The position numbers and the translations under genes were made by a program. A stretch of 64,000 bases of DNA from assembly GCF_000270245.1 (NCBI RefSeq), contig NC_015635.1:3658001-3722000 (forward strand), in the 5' to 3' direction. The notes beneath the pieces were generated by a model that searched no databases, was not told the DNA's origin, and saw only the letters and a list, made by a program, of their open reading frames with translations. This document shows, in pieces, positions 10,315 through 21,602 of the stretch (the first letter of the stretch is position 1; each line of letters opens with the position of its first letter). Source of the DNA: Microlunatus phosphovorus NM-1 (GTDB lineage Bacteria; Actinomycetota; Actinomycetes; Propionibacteriales; Propionibacteriaceae).

Positions 10315-10673
10315 ATCTGGATCCGCTCGACGACGGCACCGGCGGGATCGGTGAGCCAGACCACGATCTGCTCCCCGCCGAGGTCGGCGATCGCCGCCCG
10401 GTCGGTCTCAGCCAGAGCCCAGGCACCGTTCAGCGCGACCGCCTCCAGTCCAGCGACACCGGATGAGACCGCCATCGCCACGGCCACCTGAACGGCGGAC
10501 AGCTGGAGGCTGGGCAGCGCAACGCTGGTGGCGGCATACGTACGCCCGTCGGTGTCGCGTACGCAAGCGCCTTGGGCGGCGTTGGTCCGCGCCCGGGCAG
10601 CGCGCGCCAAGGTGATGATCTTGCGATCCTCGGGGTCGAGTACCTCGCGATCGTCAGGGTGATGTCCGGTCAT
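10311..10673 (-). CDS. cytidine-deaminase-like protein without catalytic residues
   Basis: 120 aa. Its length, its place between the CNNM/CBS gene and era, and segments such as ITLARAARARTNAAQGACVRDTDGRTYAA and AVALNGAWALAE match the actinobacterial protein annotated as cytidine deaminase at this spot. The active-site signature HAE is absent (the segment reads SLQLSAVQVAVA) and so is the PCxxC zinc pair (IVVWLTDPAGAV). It is therefore probably not a deaminase; a structural or regulatory role is possible. Overlap with era by GTGA shows tight coupling. Confidence 0.7.
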   Translation of the reverse strand: MTGHHPDDREVLDPEDRKIITLARAARARTNAAQGACVRDTDGRTYAATSVALPSLQLSAVQVAVAMAVSSGVAGLEAVALNGAWALAETDRAAIADLGGEQIVVWLTDPAGAVVERIQM

Positions 10674-10699
10674 GGGCGGAGCCTCTCGGGAGTGCAGGA

Positions 10700-10738
10700 G
10701 CGGTTTTGCGTGACATGCTTTTCGTCACGCAAAACCGC
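10700..10738 (-). repeat. perfect 15-bp hairpin in the phoH-era operon
   Basis: GCGGTTTTGCGTGAC (10700-10714) and its exact reverse complement (10724-10738) enclose a 9-base loop. It lies in the 131-base gap between the CNNM/CBS gene and the deaminase-like gene, the only sizeable gap in the operon. Neither strand has a T-run after the stem. It could be a terminator, an RNA processing site or a stabiliser of the upstream message. Confidence 0.6.
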
Positions 10739-10804
10739 GACGAACGAGCGAGATCTCGCGGAGCCCAGGACCGCGGAGCGCGGAGCGCGACAATTCAACA
10801 CAGC

Positions 10805-12175
10805 TCATGATGCCCTTGCCTGGCGATCCGACGCCAGTCCGGTCGCCGCGTCCACGCCGGCCTCTTCCGCCGAGTTCCTTTCGGCGTCGTCCTCGGTCTC
10901 GTCGTCATTCTCGGCTATCCGGGACACGAGCACCGACCCGACCTTGTTGCGTCGCCCGGTCGCGCGCTCGGCGACGAGTTGCAGTCCGCCGTAGCTCACG
11001 GTGGCACCGGCGATCGGCACCTTGTTCAGCAGCTTGGCCATCAGGCCGCCGACCGTCTCGACGTCCTCGTCCTCGAGCTCGAGTCCGAAGAGGTCGCCGA
11101 GATCATCGACCGACAGCCGGGACGAGACCCGAAAGCGGCCACCGGCCAGCTGGATGACGTCGCTGTTCTCCTCGTCGTACTCGTCGGTGATCTCCCCGAC
11201 GATCTCCTCGAGGATGTCCTCGATGCTCACCATCCCGGCGGTGCCACCGAACTCGTCGATCAGGATCACCAGATGTACGCGCTTGGCCTGCATCTCCTTC
11301 AGCAACTGGTCGACCGGCTTGGAGTCCGGGCACCACAGCGGCTTGCGCATCATCGATTCGACCCGCTCGGTGGTCTGCGAGTCCGGGAAGTCGTAGACCC
11401 GCTTGATCACGTCCTTGAGGTAGAGGACGCCGACCACGTCGTCGAGCCCGTCCTTGATCACCGGAATCCGACTGAACCCCGAGCGGAGGGCGAGTGAGAC
11501 AGCCTGCCGCAGGGTCTTGTAGTGCTCGATGTAGACCATGTCGGTCCGCGGCACCATCACCTCGCGAGCGATCGTGTCGCTGAGATCGAAGACGGAGTGG
11601 ATCATTTCCCGTTCGCCGGACTCGATCAGCTCACTGCGCTCGGCCAGATCGACCAGCTCTCGCAGCTCCGCCTCGGTCGCGAACGGTCCCTCCTCGAAAC
11701 CCTTGCCCGGGGTGAGCGCATTGCCGAGCAGGATCAGCAGCCGGGGCAGCGGGCCGAGCACCTTGGTCAGCAGCATCAGCGGCCCGGCCACTCCACAGGC
11801 CACGCGGTCATGGTTCTGCTGCCCGACCGTGCGTGGCGCCACACCCCACAGCACGTACGAGACCACGATCATCGGACCGGCCGTGATCAGGATCCGTTCC
11901 CAGGTCGCGTCGAAGATCCCGAACACCACCAGCGCGACCAGCACGATCACCGAGATCTCACAGACCGTTCGGATGAACAGCGCGGTGTTGAGGAATCGCG
12001 GTGGGTCCTCGGCGATCTGTCGGACCCGTCGCGCTCCCGGACGGCCTTCCTCGACCAGCCAGTCGGCACGGGCCCGGGTGATCGCTGACAGCGCGGCATC
12101 GGCGGCCGCCATCAGTCCGGCCAGCATCGCCAGCACGAGCGCGATGCTCAGCTGGATCCAGTCGGCCTGGTTCAC
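10805..12175 (-). CDS. CNNM/CBS-domain membrane protein (CorC/HlyC-like)
   Basis: 456 aa. The N-terminal DUF21/CNNM membrane domain has about four helices (residues 5-145). A CBS pair follows (REVMVPRTDMVYIE and SMMRKPLWCPD regions), then the FGGTAGMVSIEDILEEIVGEI segment and a C-terminal CorC_HlyC domain (about 345-430). Family members act in Mg or Co efflux; bacterial hemolysin is a historical name. GTG 12175 was chosen because it overlaps the ybeY stop as GTGA and places the first membrane helix directly after the start. The C-terminal 35 residues are acidic and low in complexity. Confidence 0.88.
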   Translation of the reverse strand: MNQADWIQLSIALVLAMLAGLMAAADAALSAITRARADWLVEEGRPGARRVRQIAEDPPRFLNTALFIRTVCEISVIVLVALVVFGIFDATWERILITAGPMIVVSYVLWGVAPRTVGQQNHDRVACGVAGPLMLLTKVLGPLPRLLILLGNALTPGKGFEEGPFATEAELRELVDLAERSELIESGEREMIHSVFDLSDTIAREVMVPRTDMVYIEHYKTLRQAVSLALRSGFSRIPVIKDGLDDVVGVLYLKDVIKRVYDFPDSQTTERVESMMRKPLWCPDSKPVDQLLKEMQAKRVHLVILIDEFGGTAGMVSIEDILEEIVGEITDEYDEENSDVIQLAGGRFRVSSRLSVDDLGDLFGLELEDEDVETVGGLMAKLLNKVPIAGATVSYGGLQLVAERATGRRNKVGSVLVSRIAENDDETEDDAERNSAEEAGVDAATGLASDRQARAS

Positions 12176-12657
12176 CGGACTCGCGTCCCCCGGCTGCTGC
12201 GCTGAGCACGCTCCGCAGCCCAATCCTCGAGCAGTTCATCCTTCAGGGCGAACATCTCGATCCGTTCCTCAGCGGTGGCGTGGTCGTAGCCGAGCAGGTG
12301 CAGCAGACCGTGCACCAGCAGATACTCGGCCTCGGCATCCGGCGTACGACCGTGCTCGGCCGCCTGCCGGGCAGTCACCGCGGGACACAGCACGATGTCG
12401 CCCAGCAGACCCTCCGGCGGATCCTCGTCTTCGGCCGGCGGCCGGAGCTCGTCCATCGGGAAGGACAAGACATCGGTCGGCCCCGGCTCGTCCATGTACT
12501 TCTCGTGGTACGCGCTCATGGTGTCCTCGTCGACCAGGACAATGGACAGCTCGGCCTGCGGATGGATCCGCAGTCGCTCCAGCGCGAAGTCGGCCAGCCG
12601 GAGCAGGCCGGTACTGTCGGCCTCCAAACCGGACTCGTTGTTGATCTCTACGGTCAC
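12172..12657 (-). CDS. ybeY: endoribonuclease YbeY
   Basis: 161 aa. The zinc site HGxLHLLGYDH is intact (His116, His120, His126), with the upstream conserved TDVLSFPMDE and GDIVLCP segments. YbeY is a single-strand-specific endonuclease needed for 16S rRNA 3'-end maturation and ribosome quality control. It follows phoH by 14 bases and overlaps the next gene, the usual phoH-ybeY-CNNM-era order, so its ribosome role fits with Era. Confidence 0.95.
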   Translation of the reverse strand: MTVEINNESGLEADSTGLLRLADFALERLRIHPQAELSIVLVDEDTMSAYHEKYMDEPGPTDVLSFPMDELRPPAEDEDPPEGLLGDIVLCPAVTARQAAEHGRTPDAEAEYLLVHGLLHLLGYDHATAEERIEMFALKDELLEDWAAERAQRSSRGTRVR

Positions 12658-12671
12658 TTGGGGTTTCGTTC

Positions 12672-13733
<1,062 letters not shown>

Positions 13734-13760
13734 CTCGGGCAGGGATCGTTGTACTAGCCC

Positions 13761-13789
13761 ATCCTAGTGAACCTCGCCGACAGCCCCAA
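13761..13789 (-). promoter_or_regulatory. promoter of the phoH-ybeY-CNNM-era operon
   Basis: TTGGGG (13784-13789), a 17-base spacer and TAGGAT (13761-13766) on the minus strand. The predicted start is about 20 bases before the GTG of phoH. Confidence 0.65.
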
Positions 13790-13869
13790 GACGATATCTG
13801 CGCCCGCTGCGCCACCGCGTGCCGGACCCGGGAACAAGTCGTGTCAGACCTCGGGGCGATGATCGGTGA

Positions 13870-14964
13870 ATGCAGCAGCTGACCCGTCGCCAGGCCCGAC
13901 GGATCGCCGTCCGGGCCCAGCTTCTCGATGCGCCCCGGCCTACCGACCTGTTGACGGTCGTCCGGCACCTGACCGGGCTCCAGGTGGATCTGACGGCCGC
14001 CGTGGCTCCGAACGCCGGCCTGGTGCTGTGGTCGCGTCTCGGCTCCCGCCGGTTCGCCGCAGACGACCTCGACGAGGTGCTCGGCGACGGTTCGCTGGTG
14101 GAGCGTGGCGCCCGGCTCCGCCCCGTGGAGGACGTCGCGCTCTACCGGGCCGAGATGGCGGTCTGGCGCAGCGCCGACCCGCTGGATGACTGGCGGTCGG
14201 AGTCGCAGACCTGGCTGGCGGCCAACGAGACGGCCCGGGAGGACATCCTGAACGAACTCCGCTGCGAGGGGCCGCTACCGGCCCAGGCCATTCCGGACAC
14301 CTGCGATCTCCCGTGGCGCTCGTCCGGATGGACCAACGGCAAGAACGTGATGAAGATGCTGGAGATCATGGAGGCCCGCGGCGAGGTCGCGGTCGCGTCC
14401 AGGGAGGGCCGGGTGCGGCACTGGGATCTGGCCGAACGGGTCTGGCCCGACGATCCGGATCTGGCGCCCGGTCTGGATGAGGCGTTGGCCGAGCAGGGGC
14501 GACGGCGGCTTCGCGCGCTGGGTCTGGAGCGACCGATCGCATCTCAGGTAGCGAGCCCGGACGCCGTCGAGGTCGAGATCACCGGCGTCCGGGGGACCTG
14601 GCACGCAGACCCGGTCCAACTCGCGCGGCTCGACGAGCCGTTCCGAGGACGTTGCGCGCTGCTCTCGCCGCTGGACTTGCTGGTGTTCGACCGCGTCCGG
14701 CTGGCCGAGGTGTTCGAGTTCGACTATCTGCTGGAGATGTACAAGCCTGCGGCCAAACGGCGCTGGGGCTACTGGGCGATGCCGATCCTGGCCGGCGACC
14801 GGCTGGTCGGAAAGCTGGACGCGACTGCCGATCGCGAGGCCGGCGCGCTGCGGGTGCACGCTGTCCACCAGGACGACGGCTTCACCGCAGTCACGGCCGC
14901 TGCCGTCGACCGCGAGCTCCGCGACCTGGGCCGCTATCTGGGTCTGGACGTCGTCGAGGACTAG
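13870..14964 (+). CDS. winged-helix DNA glycosylase-like protein (YcaQ/AlkX type)
   Basis: 364 aa, HTH_42 superfamily: tandem winged helices typified by LTRRQARRIAVRAQLL at the start, a central part with WRSSGWTNGKNVMKMLEIMEARGEV, and a C-terminal LLSPLDLLVFDRVRLAEVFEFDYLLEMY segment. Characterised members are E. coli YcaQ (AlkX) and Streptomyces AlkZ, glycosylases that unhook bulky or crosslinked N-alkylpurines. The catalytic QxD/QxQ position reads Gln38-Val39-Asp40, the QxD form of the YcaQ-like group rather than the QxQ of AlkZ self-resistance enzymes. It stands alone on the plus strand. Confidence 0.8.
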   Translation: MQQLTRRQARRIAVRAQLLDAPRPTDLLTVVRHLTGLQVDLTAAVAPNAGLVLWSRLGSRRFAADDLDEVLGDGSLVERGARLRPVEDVALYRAEMAVWRSADPLDDWRSESQTWLAANETAREDILNELRCEGPLPAQAIPDTCDLPWRSSGWTNGKNVMKMLEIMEARGEVAVASREGRVRHWDLAERVWPDDPDLAPGLDEALAEQGRRRLRALGLERPIASQVASPDAVEVEITGVRGTWHADPVQLARLDEPFRGRCALLSPLDLLVFDRVRLAEVFEFDYLLEMYKPAAKRRWGYWAMPILAGDRLVGKLDATADREAGALRVHAVHQDDGFTAVTAAAVDRELRDLGRYLGLDVVED

Positions 14965-15021
14965 CGCCAGCCGGGGTGGCGGCGATACCCAGTTCGGATC
15001 AGACCCGCCCGCGTCATCGCG

Positions 15022-15951
15022 TCACTCGCCCGCGAGCAGCGCCAGGTTCGGCTCCAACACATCCAAGAACTCCAGGTGCGCGTGCGGGGAGGCGTACGAG
15101 AGCTCGTTGTTGACCGCCACCACGTGGCCGGCCTTGACCGCCGGGAGCTGGGACCAGATCGGGTCCTTGCGGAGTGCCGCCAGCTCCTTGTCCGGATCGG
15201 AGTCGGTCTCCACCGCGATCATCAGCAGGTCGACGTCCGACAGCTCGGGAATCTTCTCGGCGGAGATCTCCGTCCACTCCTTGCCGACCGCCTTGGGCGG
15301 CTTGATGCCGACCTCGGCGAAGATCTGTCCGATCAGATTGTCCGGCTCGGAGCCGATGAACTCACCATTGCCGCCCGGATAGTAGTAGCCGTACGCCACC
15401 GTCGGCGCCTCGCCGAGCGCAGCGACCTTGGCCTTCACCTCGCCGGTCCGGGTGTTCACCTGCTGGAGGAAGTCCTCGGCCACCTGCTCCTTGCCGAACG
15501 CCGCGGCCACAGCCTTGAAGTCATCCCGCCAGTCGCCGTCGAAGCCGTCGTAGGTGAACGTCGGCGCGATCGCCGCCAGCTTCGCGCCGTCCGGCCCGCC
15601 CTCGTACCCAAGACCGTTGATGATGACGTCGGGCTCGGCCGCGGCGATCTTCTCGTACTCGAACTCGGGGAAGTTGACCAACGGCTCGATGCCCTGCAGC
15701 GGCTCCTGCGGGAAGAAGTCGGGGAATCCGATCGAGCCCTCTCGGATCGATTGCACCGGCGCCAATGGGAGACCGAGGGTGATCGCGTAGTCCAGGTCGC
15801 TGGTGTACATCCCGAACGCCCGCTGAATATCCCCGGGGATCTGCACGGTCTTGCCCGCTGGATCGGTGACCGTTCGCGCGCTGGCCGAACTCTCGGCTGC
15901 CGGAGTCGCGGGTCCGGCCGATGAATCAGCCGGCGAACCGGTCCGTGGCGG
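15022..15951 (-). pseudogene. Fe-siderophore ABC substrate-binding protein without its 5' end
   Basis: The frame encodes a FepB/TroA-type binding protein: TVTDPAGKTVQIPG, RAFGM, PDVIINGLGYEGG, GYYYPGGNGEFIGSEPDN and DVLEPNLALLAGE at the C-terminus. It is open back to a TAG at 15952-15954, and residues before TVTDPAG are a Ser/Ala/Pro linker like that after a lipobox Cys. No ATG, GTG or TTG precedes GTG 15846, which falls inside the conserved first strand, and there is no signal peptide; the sequence upstream is the intact 3' end of pip, overlapping by 26 bases. The gene probably lost its signal-peptide region by deletion. No permease or ATPase partner is nearby. Confidence 0.7.
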
Positions 15952-16882
15952 CTACCAAGGCGGCCGTGATGCCTCGCTCGGAGTAGGCGTGGCCGGCATC
16001 GTCGATCAGGCAGAACTCCGCCGTTGGCCAGGCCCAGTGCAGGTCCCAGGCGGTGACCGCCGGGGTGGCCACGTCATAGCGACCCTGCACGATCACCCCG
16101 GGGATATCACGCAACCTACCGGCATCGGCGATCAGCTGCCCTTCTGCGAACCAGCCACCGTGGACGAAATAGTGGTTTTCGATCCGGGCGAAGGCGAGCG
16201 CATAGGACGGCTCGGCGAACGACGCGATCAGCTCCTCATCGGGTAGCAACGTGATGGTCGCCGCTTCCCAGGTCGACCACGCCACGGCTGCCGGGCCGTG
16301 CACGGCTGGGTCTGGGTCGAAGAGCAGGTCGTGGTAGGCGGCGATGGCGTCGCCACGGAAGTCCCGACCGCCCAGCGGGCCGAGGAAGGTCTCGTACCGG
16401 TCCGGAAACAGCTGCCCAGCACCGCCGTTGTAGTAGAAGTCCAGCTCGGAGCGGCGCAGGGTGAAGATGCCGCGCAGCACCAGCTCGGTGACCCGCTCCG
16501 GGTGCGATTCCGCGTACGCCAGTGCCAGCGCACTCCCCCAGGAGCCGCCGAATACCTGCCAGCGCTCGATCCCCCGCGCCTCCCGCAGCCGCTCCAGATC
16601 GGCGACCAGGTGCCAGGTGGTGTTGGTCGACAGGTCGCCGGTCTCGCTGGCATGTGGTCGGCTTCGCCCGCAACCGCGCTGATCGAGCAGCACGATCCGA
16701 TAGCGAGCCGGGTCGAAGAGCCGCCGCACCCCCGGATTGCTGCCGCCACCCGGGCCACCATGCAGGAAGACCACCGGCTTGCCCGCGGGCGATCCGCACT
16801 CCTCCCAGTAGATCTGCTGACCATCGCCGACATCGAGCAGACCGCTCGCGTACGGCTCGATCGGCGGATACCCCGCCCTCAT
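15926..16882 (-). CDS. pip: proline iminopeptidase (alpha/beta hydrolase)
   Basis: 318 aa, normal length. The oxyanion loop HGGPGGGSNP (about 41-50), DQRGCGRS, the nucleophile elbow GGSWGS (Ser about 114), YFVHGGWF, the catalytic Asp in QGRYDVATP and the His in DDAGHAYSE are all present. It cleaves N-terminal proline from peptides in the cytoplasm. The C-terminus (TDRFAG) is typical, so the gene is complete despite running into the truncated binding-protein gene. Confidence 0.93.
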   Translation of the reverse strand: MRAGYPPIEPYASGLLDVGDGQQIYWEECGSPAGKPVVFLHGGPGGGSNPGVRRLFDPARYRIVLLDQRGCGRSRPHASETGDLSTNTTWHLVADLERLREARGIERWQVFGGSWGSALALAYAESHPERVTELVLRGIFTLRRSELDFYYNGGAGQLFPDRYETFLGPLGGRDFRGDAIAAYHDLLFDPDPAVHGPAAVAWSTWEAATITLLPDEELIASFAEPSYALAFARIENHYFVHGGWFAEGQLIADAGRLRDIPGVIVQGRYDVATPAVTAWDLHWAWPTAEFCLIDDAGHAYSERGITAALVAATDRFAG

Positions 16883-16905
16883 CTACGCAGCCGGTCCCGG
16901 GCCGG

Positions 16906-17295
16906 TCAGAGGAAGGTGATGATGTGGACGGCGGCCTCCTCGGCGCTCGCTCCGGCGCCGTCGATGCCGACGTCAGCGCCCAGGAGCTCGGAGTCGACGT
17001 CCTCGCCGCTGCCGCCGTTGGGATCGACCAGGCGGCCTGCGCGACGGTCACCGACCTCGCCGTCGTCGACATAGTCGCCGGCCTCCTCGCGCTGCCAGAC
17101 CTCCGGCTCCTCCTCCGCCAGCCGTTGGTCCAAGGTCTCGTGCTCGCCGTAACGAGACAAGCTGGAGGGCCGCTCCGGCGGGCTGTAACCCTCATCGAGG
17201 ACATCGTCGATCCCACGGTCGTCCAGGGTGTCCTCGGGCTGCAGCTGGTTGAGCTGCTCGGACTCCTCGGGCACCTCTTCCCACATCTCGTTCAT
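16906..17295 (-). CDS. DUF5709 family protein
   Basis: 129 aa, strongly acidic. The conserved DTLDDRGIDDVLDEGYSPPERP, HETLDQRLAEEEPEVW and AGRLVDPNGG segments identify the actinobacterial DUF5709 family. The protein has no membrane helix or signal peptide and looks largely disordered. The function is unknown. ATG 17295 follows a G-rich stretch usable as a ribosome binding site. It lies 23 bases upstream of pip on the same strand and may be cotranscribed. Confidence 0.8.
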   Translation of the reverse strand: MNEMWEEVPEESEQLNQLQPEDTLDDRGIDDVLDEGYSPPERPSSLSRYGEHETLDQRLAEEEPEVWQREEAGDYVDDGEVGDRRAGRLVDPNGGSGEDVDSELLGADVGIDGAGASAEEAAVHIITFL

Positions 17296-17362
17296 GCCCC
17301 CAGCCTGCCACGTCTGCGTCGCGGAAGCTCAGGCCCATGGTCCCGGCTTATGATCGTCGCCC

Positions 17363-19423
<2,061 letters not shown>

Positions 19424-19446
19424 CGATTTTCGTCAGTTTCGCAGCA

Positions 19447-19824
19447 TCACACTCGCTCGACGCTGGCGGACACCCCTCGCACGGCGAGAAGGTGCTCGAT
19501 GTCGTCGGGGTTGCTGGTCAGAACCAGGTCGCCGGGACGAACGACCAGGGCGAGGTGGGCGTCGGCAATGTCAGCCGTGCGACTCAGGCCGAGAAGTTCG
19601 CCGATCCTGCGGGATTCCTCGTCGTCGATCTCCCCGATGGCGATGCCGCGGAGTACACGGGCGAGTCTGGCTTGCCGCGTACCCGAACGCCAGACCTGTG
19701 CTACCACCGCGACGCTCGACACCACCCGGATTCGGTGCTGCTGAGCGACCCGCAGTCGTGCGCCAATACGCGCGTCGCCCCGATCGGTTCTGATCAGCGC
19801 ACCGGCGTCGAGAACGAGTGCCAT
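19447..19824 (-). CDS. PIN-domain ribonuclease toxin (VapC-like)
   Basis: 125 aa. PIN-fold acidic residues appear in VLDAGALI (Asp6) and in TADIADAHLAL, with TSNPDDIEHLL near the end. Such toxins cleave tRNA or other RNA using Mg. The ATG overlaps the stop of the upstream antitoxin gene by one base (TGATG), the normal antitoxin-first order. The specific RNA target cannot be told. Confidence 0.85.
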   Translation of the reverse strand: MALVLDAGALIRTDRGDARIGARLRVAQQHRIRVVSSVAVVAQVWRSGTRQARLARVLRGIAIGEIDDEESRRIGELLGLSRTADIADAHLALVVRPGDLVLTSNPDDIEHLLAVRGVSASVERV

Positions 19825-20066
19825 CAGGCGCTGGGAGGCGCTGCGACACCGAGCGAGCGCGCCGCAGCTTCGAGATCAGCGGGGCTGAAAGGCCCGTCCT
19901 CTGCCTCCCACTGGTCCAGTGCGGCACCGAGCATCTCGTTTCGGAGCTGGTCGCCGGCGGCGTTGCTGAGCCAGCGCGACACGCTGACCCCCGACCGCGA
20001 CGCCGCCGCCCGCACCGCGTGACCCAACTCGGGATCAAATGTCACCGAAAGCCTGTCCACCGCCAT
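19824..20066 (-). CDS. ribbon-helix-helix antitoxin
   Basis: 80 aa from ATG 20066. The RHH DNA-binding segment is DRLSVTFDPELGHAVRAAASRSGVSVSRWLSNAA (about 4-37) and an acidic C-terminus (ALDQWEAEDGPFSPADLEAAA) would wrap the toxin. ATG 20066 gives the strand directly after the start; an in-frame start at 20093 would fall inside the operator palindrome. It is coupled to the PIN gene. Confidence 0.8.
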   Translation of the reverse strand: MAVDRLSVTFDPELGHAVRAAASRSGVSVSRWLSNAAGDQLRNEMLGAALDQWEAEDGPFSPADLEAAARSLGVAAPPSA

Positions 20067-20067
20067 G

Positions 20068-20096
20068 CATACAATCGTAATACACACGATCATATG
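20068..20096 (-). promoter_or_regulatory. toxin-antitoxin operator (imperfect palindrome)
   Basis: CATACAATCGT (20068-20078) and ACGATCATATG (20086-20096) are inverted copies matching at 9 of 11 positions, 7 bases apart, ending one base before the antitoxin ATG. The AT-rich sequence would hold the promoter, so the RHH antitoxin binding here would give autorepression. Confidence 0.6.
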
Positions 20097-20126
20097 CGAC
20101 CTGTGAATAGAGATTCGTCCGACGCG

Positions 20127-20690
20127 TCAGCCGAAGATTTCATGGAGGTGGACGGCAAAGCCGGGGACCACGTCCTCGCCGGACAGCATCGCGTCTGCGC
20201 CGCGGAGCAAGGTCACGGCGTCTCCCGGCCTGTGCACGATGACCACTTCTGTCTCCGGCTCGACCACCCATACCAGCCGGACTCCGGCGTCCAGCCACAT
20301 CAGTGCCTTCCGGGTGACGTCAGCGAGCCGGTCGGACGGTGATGCGACTTCGACAACAAGGTCGGGCACGATCGGCGAGAAGGTGCGGTCCGGCGGGCCT
20401 GACAGTCGATCGATCGACGTGAAGGCGAAATCGGGGGCCCGAACTGTGTCTGGGTTGCGTCGAAGGAGGTATCCGGTCTCGGCGCCGGTGATCCGACCCA
20501 ACCCGTTGACCAGGATGTGGTGGCCAACGTAGGCAGCGATCCTGCCGGCGACCGAACCATGCCTTTCTCCAGCAGGCGGCATGGTGGTCAGTTCCCCCTC
20601 GATGAGTTCGTGACGCAAGCCGTCGTCGGGCAACTCGGCTAGTTGCCCGACCGTCAGCAGGTGCGGCCCTCCCGACGTGGCGATCGACAT
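20127..20690 (-). CDS. Uma2-family (DUF820) endonuclease-like protein
   Basis: 187 aa, restriction-endonuclease-like fold of the Uma2 family: YELIEGEL-like RHELIEGELTTMPP, RAPDFAF and PDLVVEVASPSD, the last two forming the PD-(D/E)xK-type site (the usual Lys is not obvious), then MWLDAGVRLVWVVEPE. Such genes often lie in accessory islands; the role is unknown. ATG 20690 follows TATCGT (20697-20702) by exactly 6 bases, a leaderless start. Confidence 0.85.
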   Translation of the reverse strand: MSIATSGGPHLLTVGQLAELPDDGLRHELIEGELTTMPPAGERHGSVAGRIAAYVGHHILVNGLGRITGAETGYLLRRNPDTVRAPDFAFTSIDRLSGPPDRTFSPIVPDLVVEVASPSDRLADVTRKALMWLDAGVRLVWVVEPETEVVIVHRPGDAVTLLRGADAMLSGEDVVPGFAVHLHEIFG

Positions 20691-20785
20691 GGGCCCACGA
20701 TACGCCCCGACCCGGTGCCGGTTTCCCGGCGCAACTCACGATCGACTTGGGAGCTGCCCGCCATCCGGTACCAGTCCCTCATCGA

Positions 20786-20852
20786 CTGGTGCGCTGGGGT
20801 GGCTTCATGTCAATCGAAGCAACCCTTGCGCACCAGTGAGTGAGCGCTCACT
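20786..20852 (-). terminator. long hairpin plus palindrome after rsmE
   Basis: CTGGTGCGC (20786-20794) pairs with GCGCACCAG (20828-20836), and the next 10 bases inside pair with one mismatch (20797-20806 with 20816-20825), making a stem of about 19 bp. Next to it, AGTGAGCGCTCACT (20839-20852) is a perfect 14-base palindrome. They sit in the 183-base gap between the rsmE stop and Uma2. The hairpin is a likely terminator of the hrcA-dnaJ-rsmE transcript; the palindrome resembles TetR operators but no such regulator is nearby. Confidence 0.5.
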
Positions 20853-20873
20853 TCATCAGCGCCCACCACCCAG

Positions 20874-21602
20874 TCAGCGCAGCAGCAGGCCCGCGCAGGC
20901 GACGACACCCGCGGTCGAGGTGCGCAGCACGTGCGGGGTGAGCAGGGTCGGCCGGCCACCGGCACTACTCAGGATCTCCAGCTCCTCGGCTGAGATGCCA
21001 CCCTCGGGTCCGACCACCAGCAGCACCTCGCCCGACCTCGGCAGCTCGATCTCGGCCAGCGGCGTCGCCGCCGACTCGTGCAACAACAGCGCAAGGTCGG
21101 CGGCTGCCACCCGGGCCGCCAATCCCGCGGTGGAGACCAGGTCGCCCACGACTGGTGTCCACAGCCGCCGCGACTGCTTGGCCGCCTCCCGCGCGGTCGA
21201 GCGCCAGCGAGCCAAACCCTTGGCGCCTCGCTCCCCGGTCCACCGGACGATCGACCGGGATGCTTGCCAGGGCACGATCTCGCTGACCCCGACCTCGGTC
21301 AGCAACTCGACCGCCAGTTCGCCCCGATCGCCCTTGGCCAGCGCCTGAGCCACCACCAACCGGAGCGCCGGCGGTTCCTCGACCAGCTGCGAGGCGACCT
21401 CGACCGTGATGCTCTGCTTGCTCACCGCCACCACCGGACCCACGATCCCGCGCCCCGCGCCGTCACTCAGCTGGACCTGCTCACCGACCCGGATCCGGCG
21501 CACCATAGCGGCATGCCGCCCCTCGGGACCGTCCAGCAGGACGGTTGCCCCGACGCCGGGCAGCGGATCAGCGAGCTCGGCGTGGAAGACCGGGTCGCTC
21601 AC
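20874..21602 (-). CDS. rsmE: 16S rRNA (uracil-1498-N3)-methyltransferase
   Basis: 242 aa. The N-terminal PUA-like part ([19 protein letters not shown]) is followed by a SPOUT methyltransferase domain with [38 protein letters not shown], the knot loop [14 protein letters not shown] and [13 protein letters not shown]. It methylates U1498 of 16S rRNA in the 30S subunit. GTG 21602 overlaps the dnaJ stop (GTGA), placing it third in the hrcA-dnaJ-rsmE operon. Confidence 0.95.
   Translation of the reverse strand: MSDPVFHAELADPLPGVGATVLLDGPEGRHAAMVRRIRVGEQVQLSDGAGRGIVGPVVAVSKQSITVEVASQLVEEPPALRLVVAQALAKGDRGELAVELLTEVGVSEIVPWQASRSIVRWTGERGAKGLARWRSTAREAAKQSRRLWTPVVGDLVSTAGLAARVAAADLALLLHESAATPLAEIELPRSGEVLLVVGPEGGISAEELEILSSAGGRPTLLTPHVLRTSTAGVVACAGLLLR

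Noticed and set aside
20839-20852. TetR operator
   Set aside because: The 14-base palindrome has the look of one, but no TetR-type gene lies nearby and it sits behind the rsmE stop; it was kept only as part of a terminator-like region.
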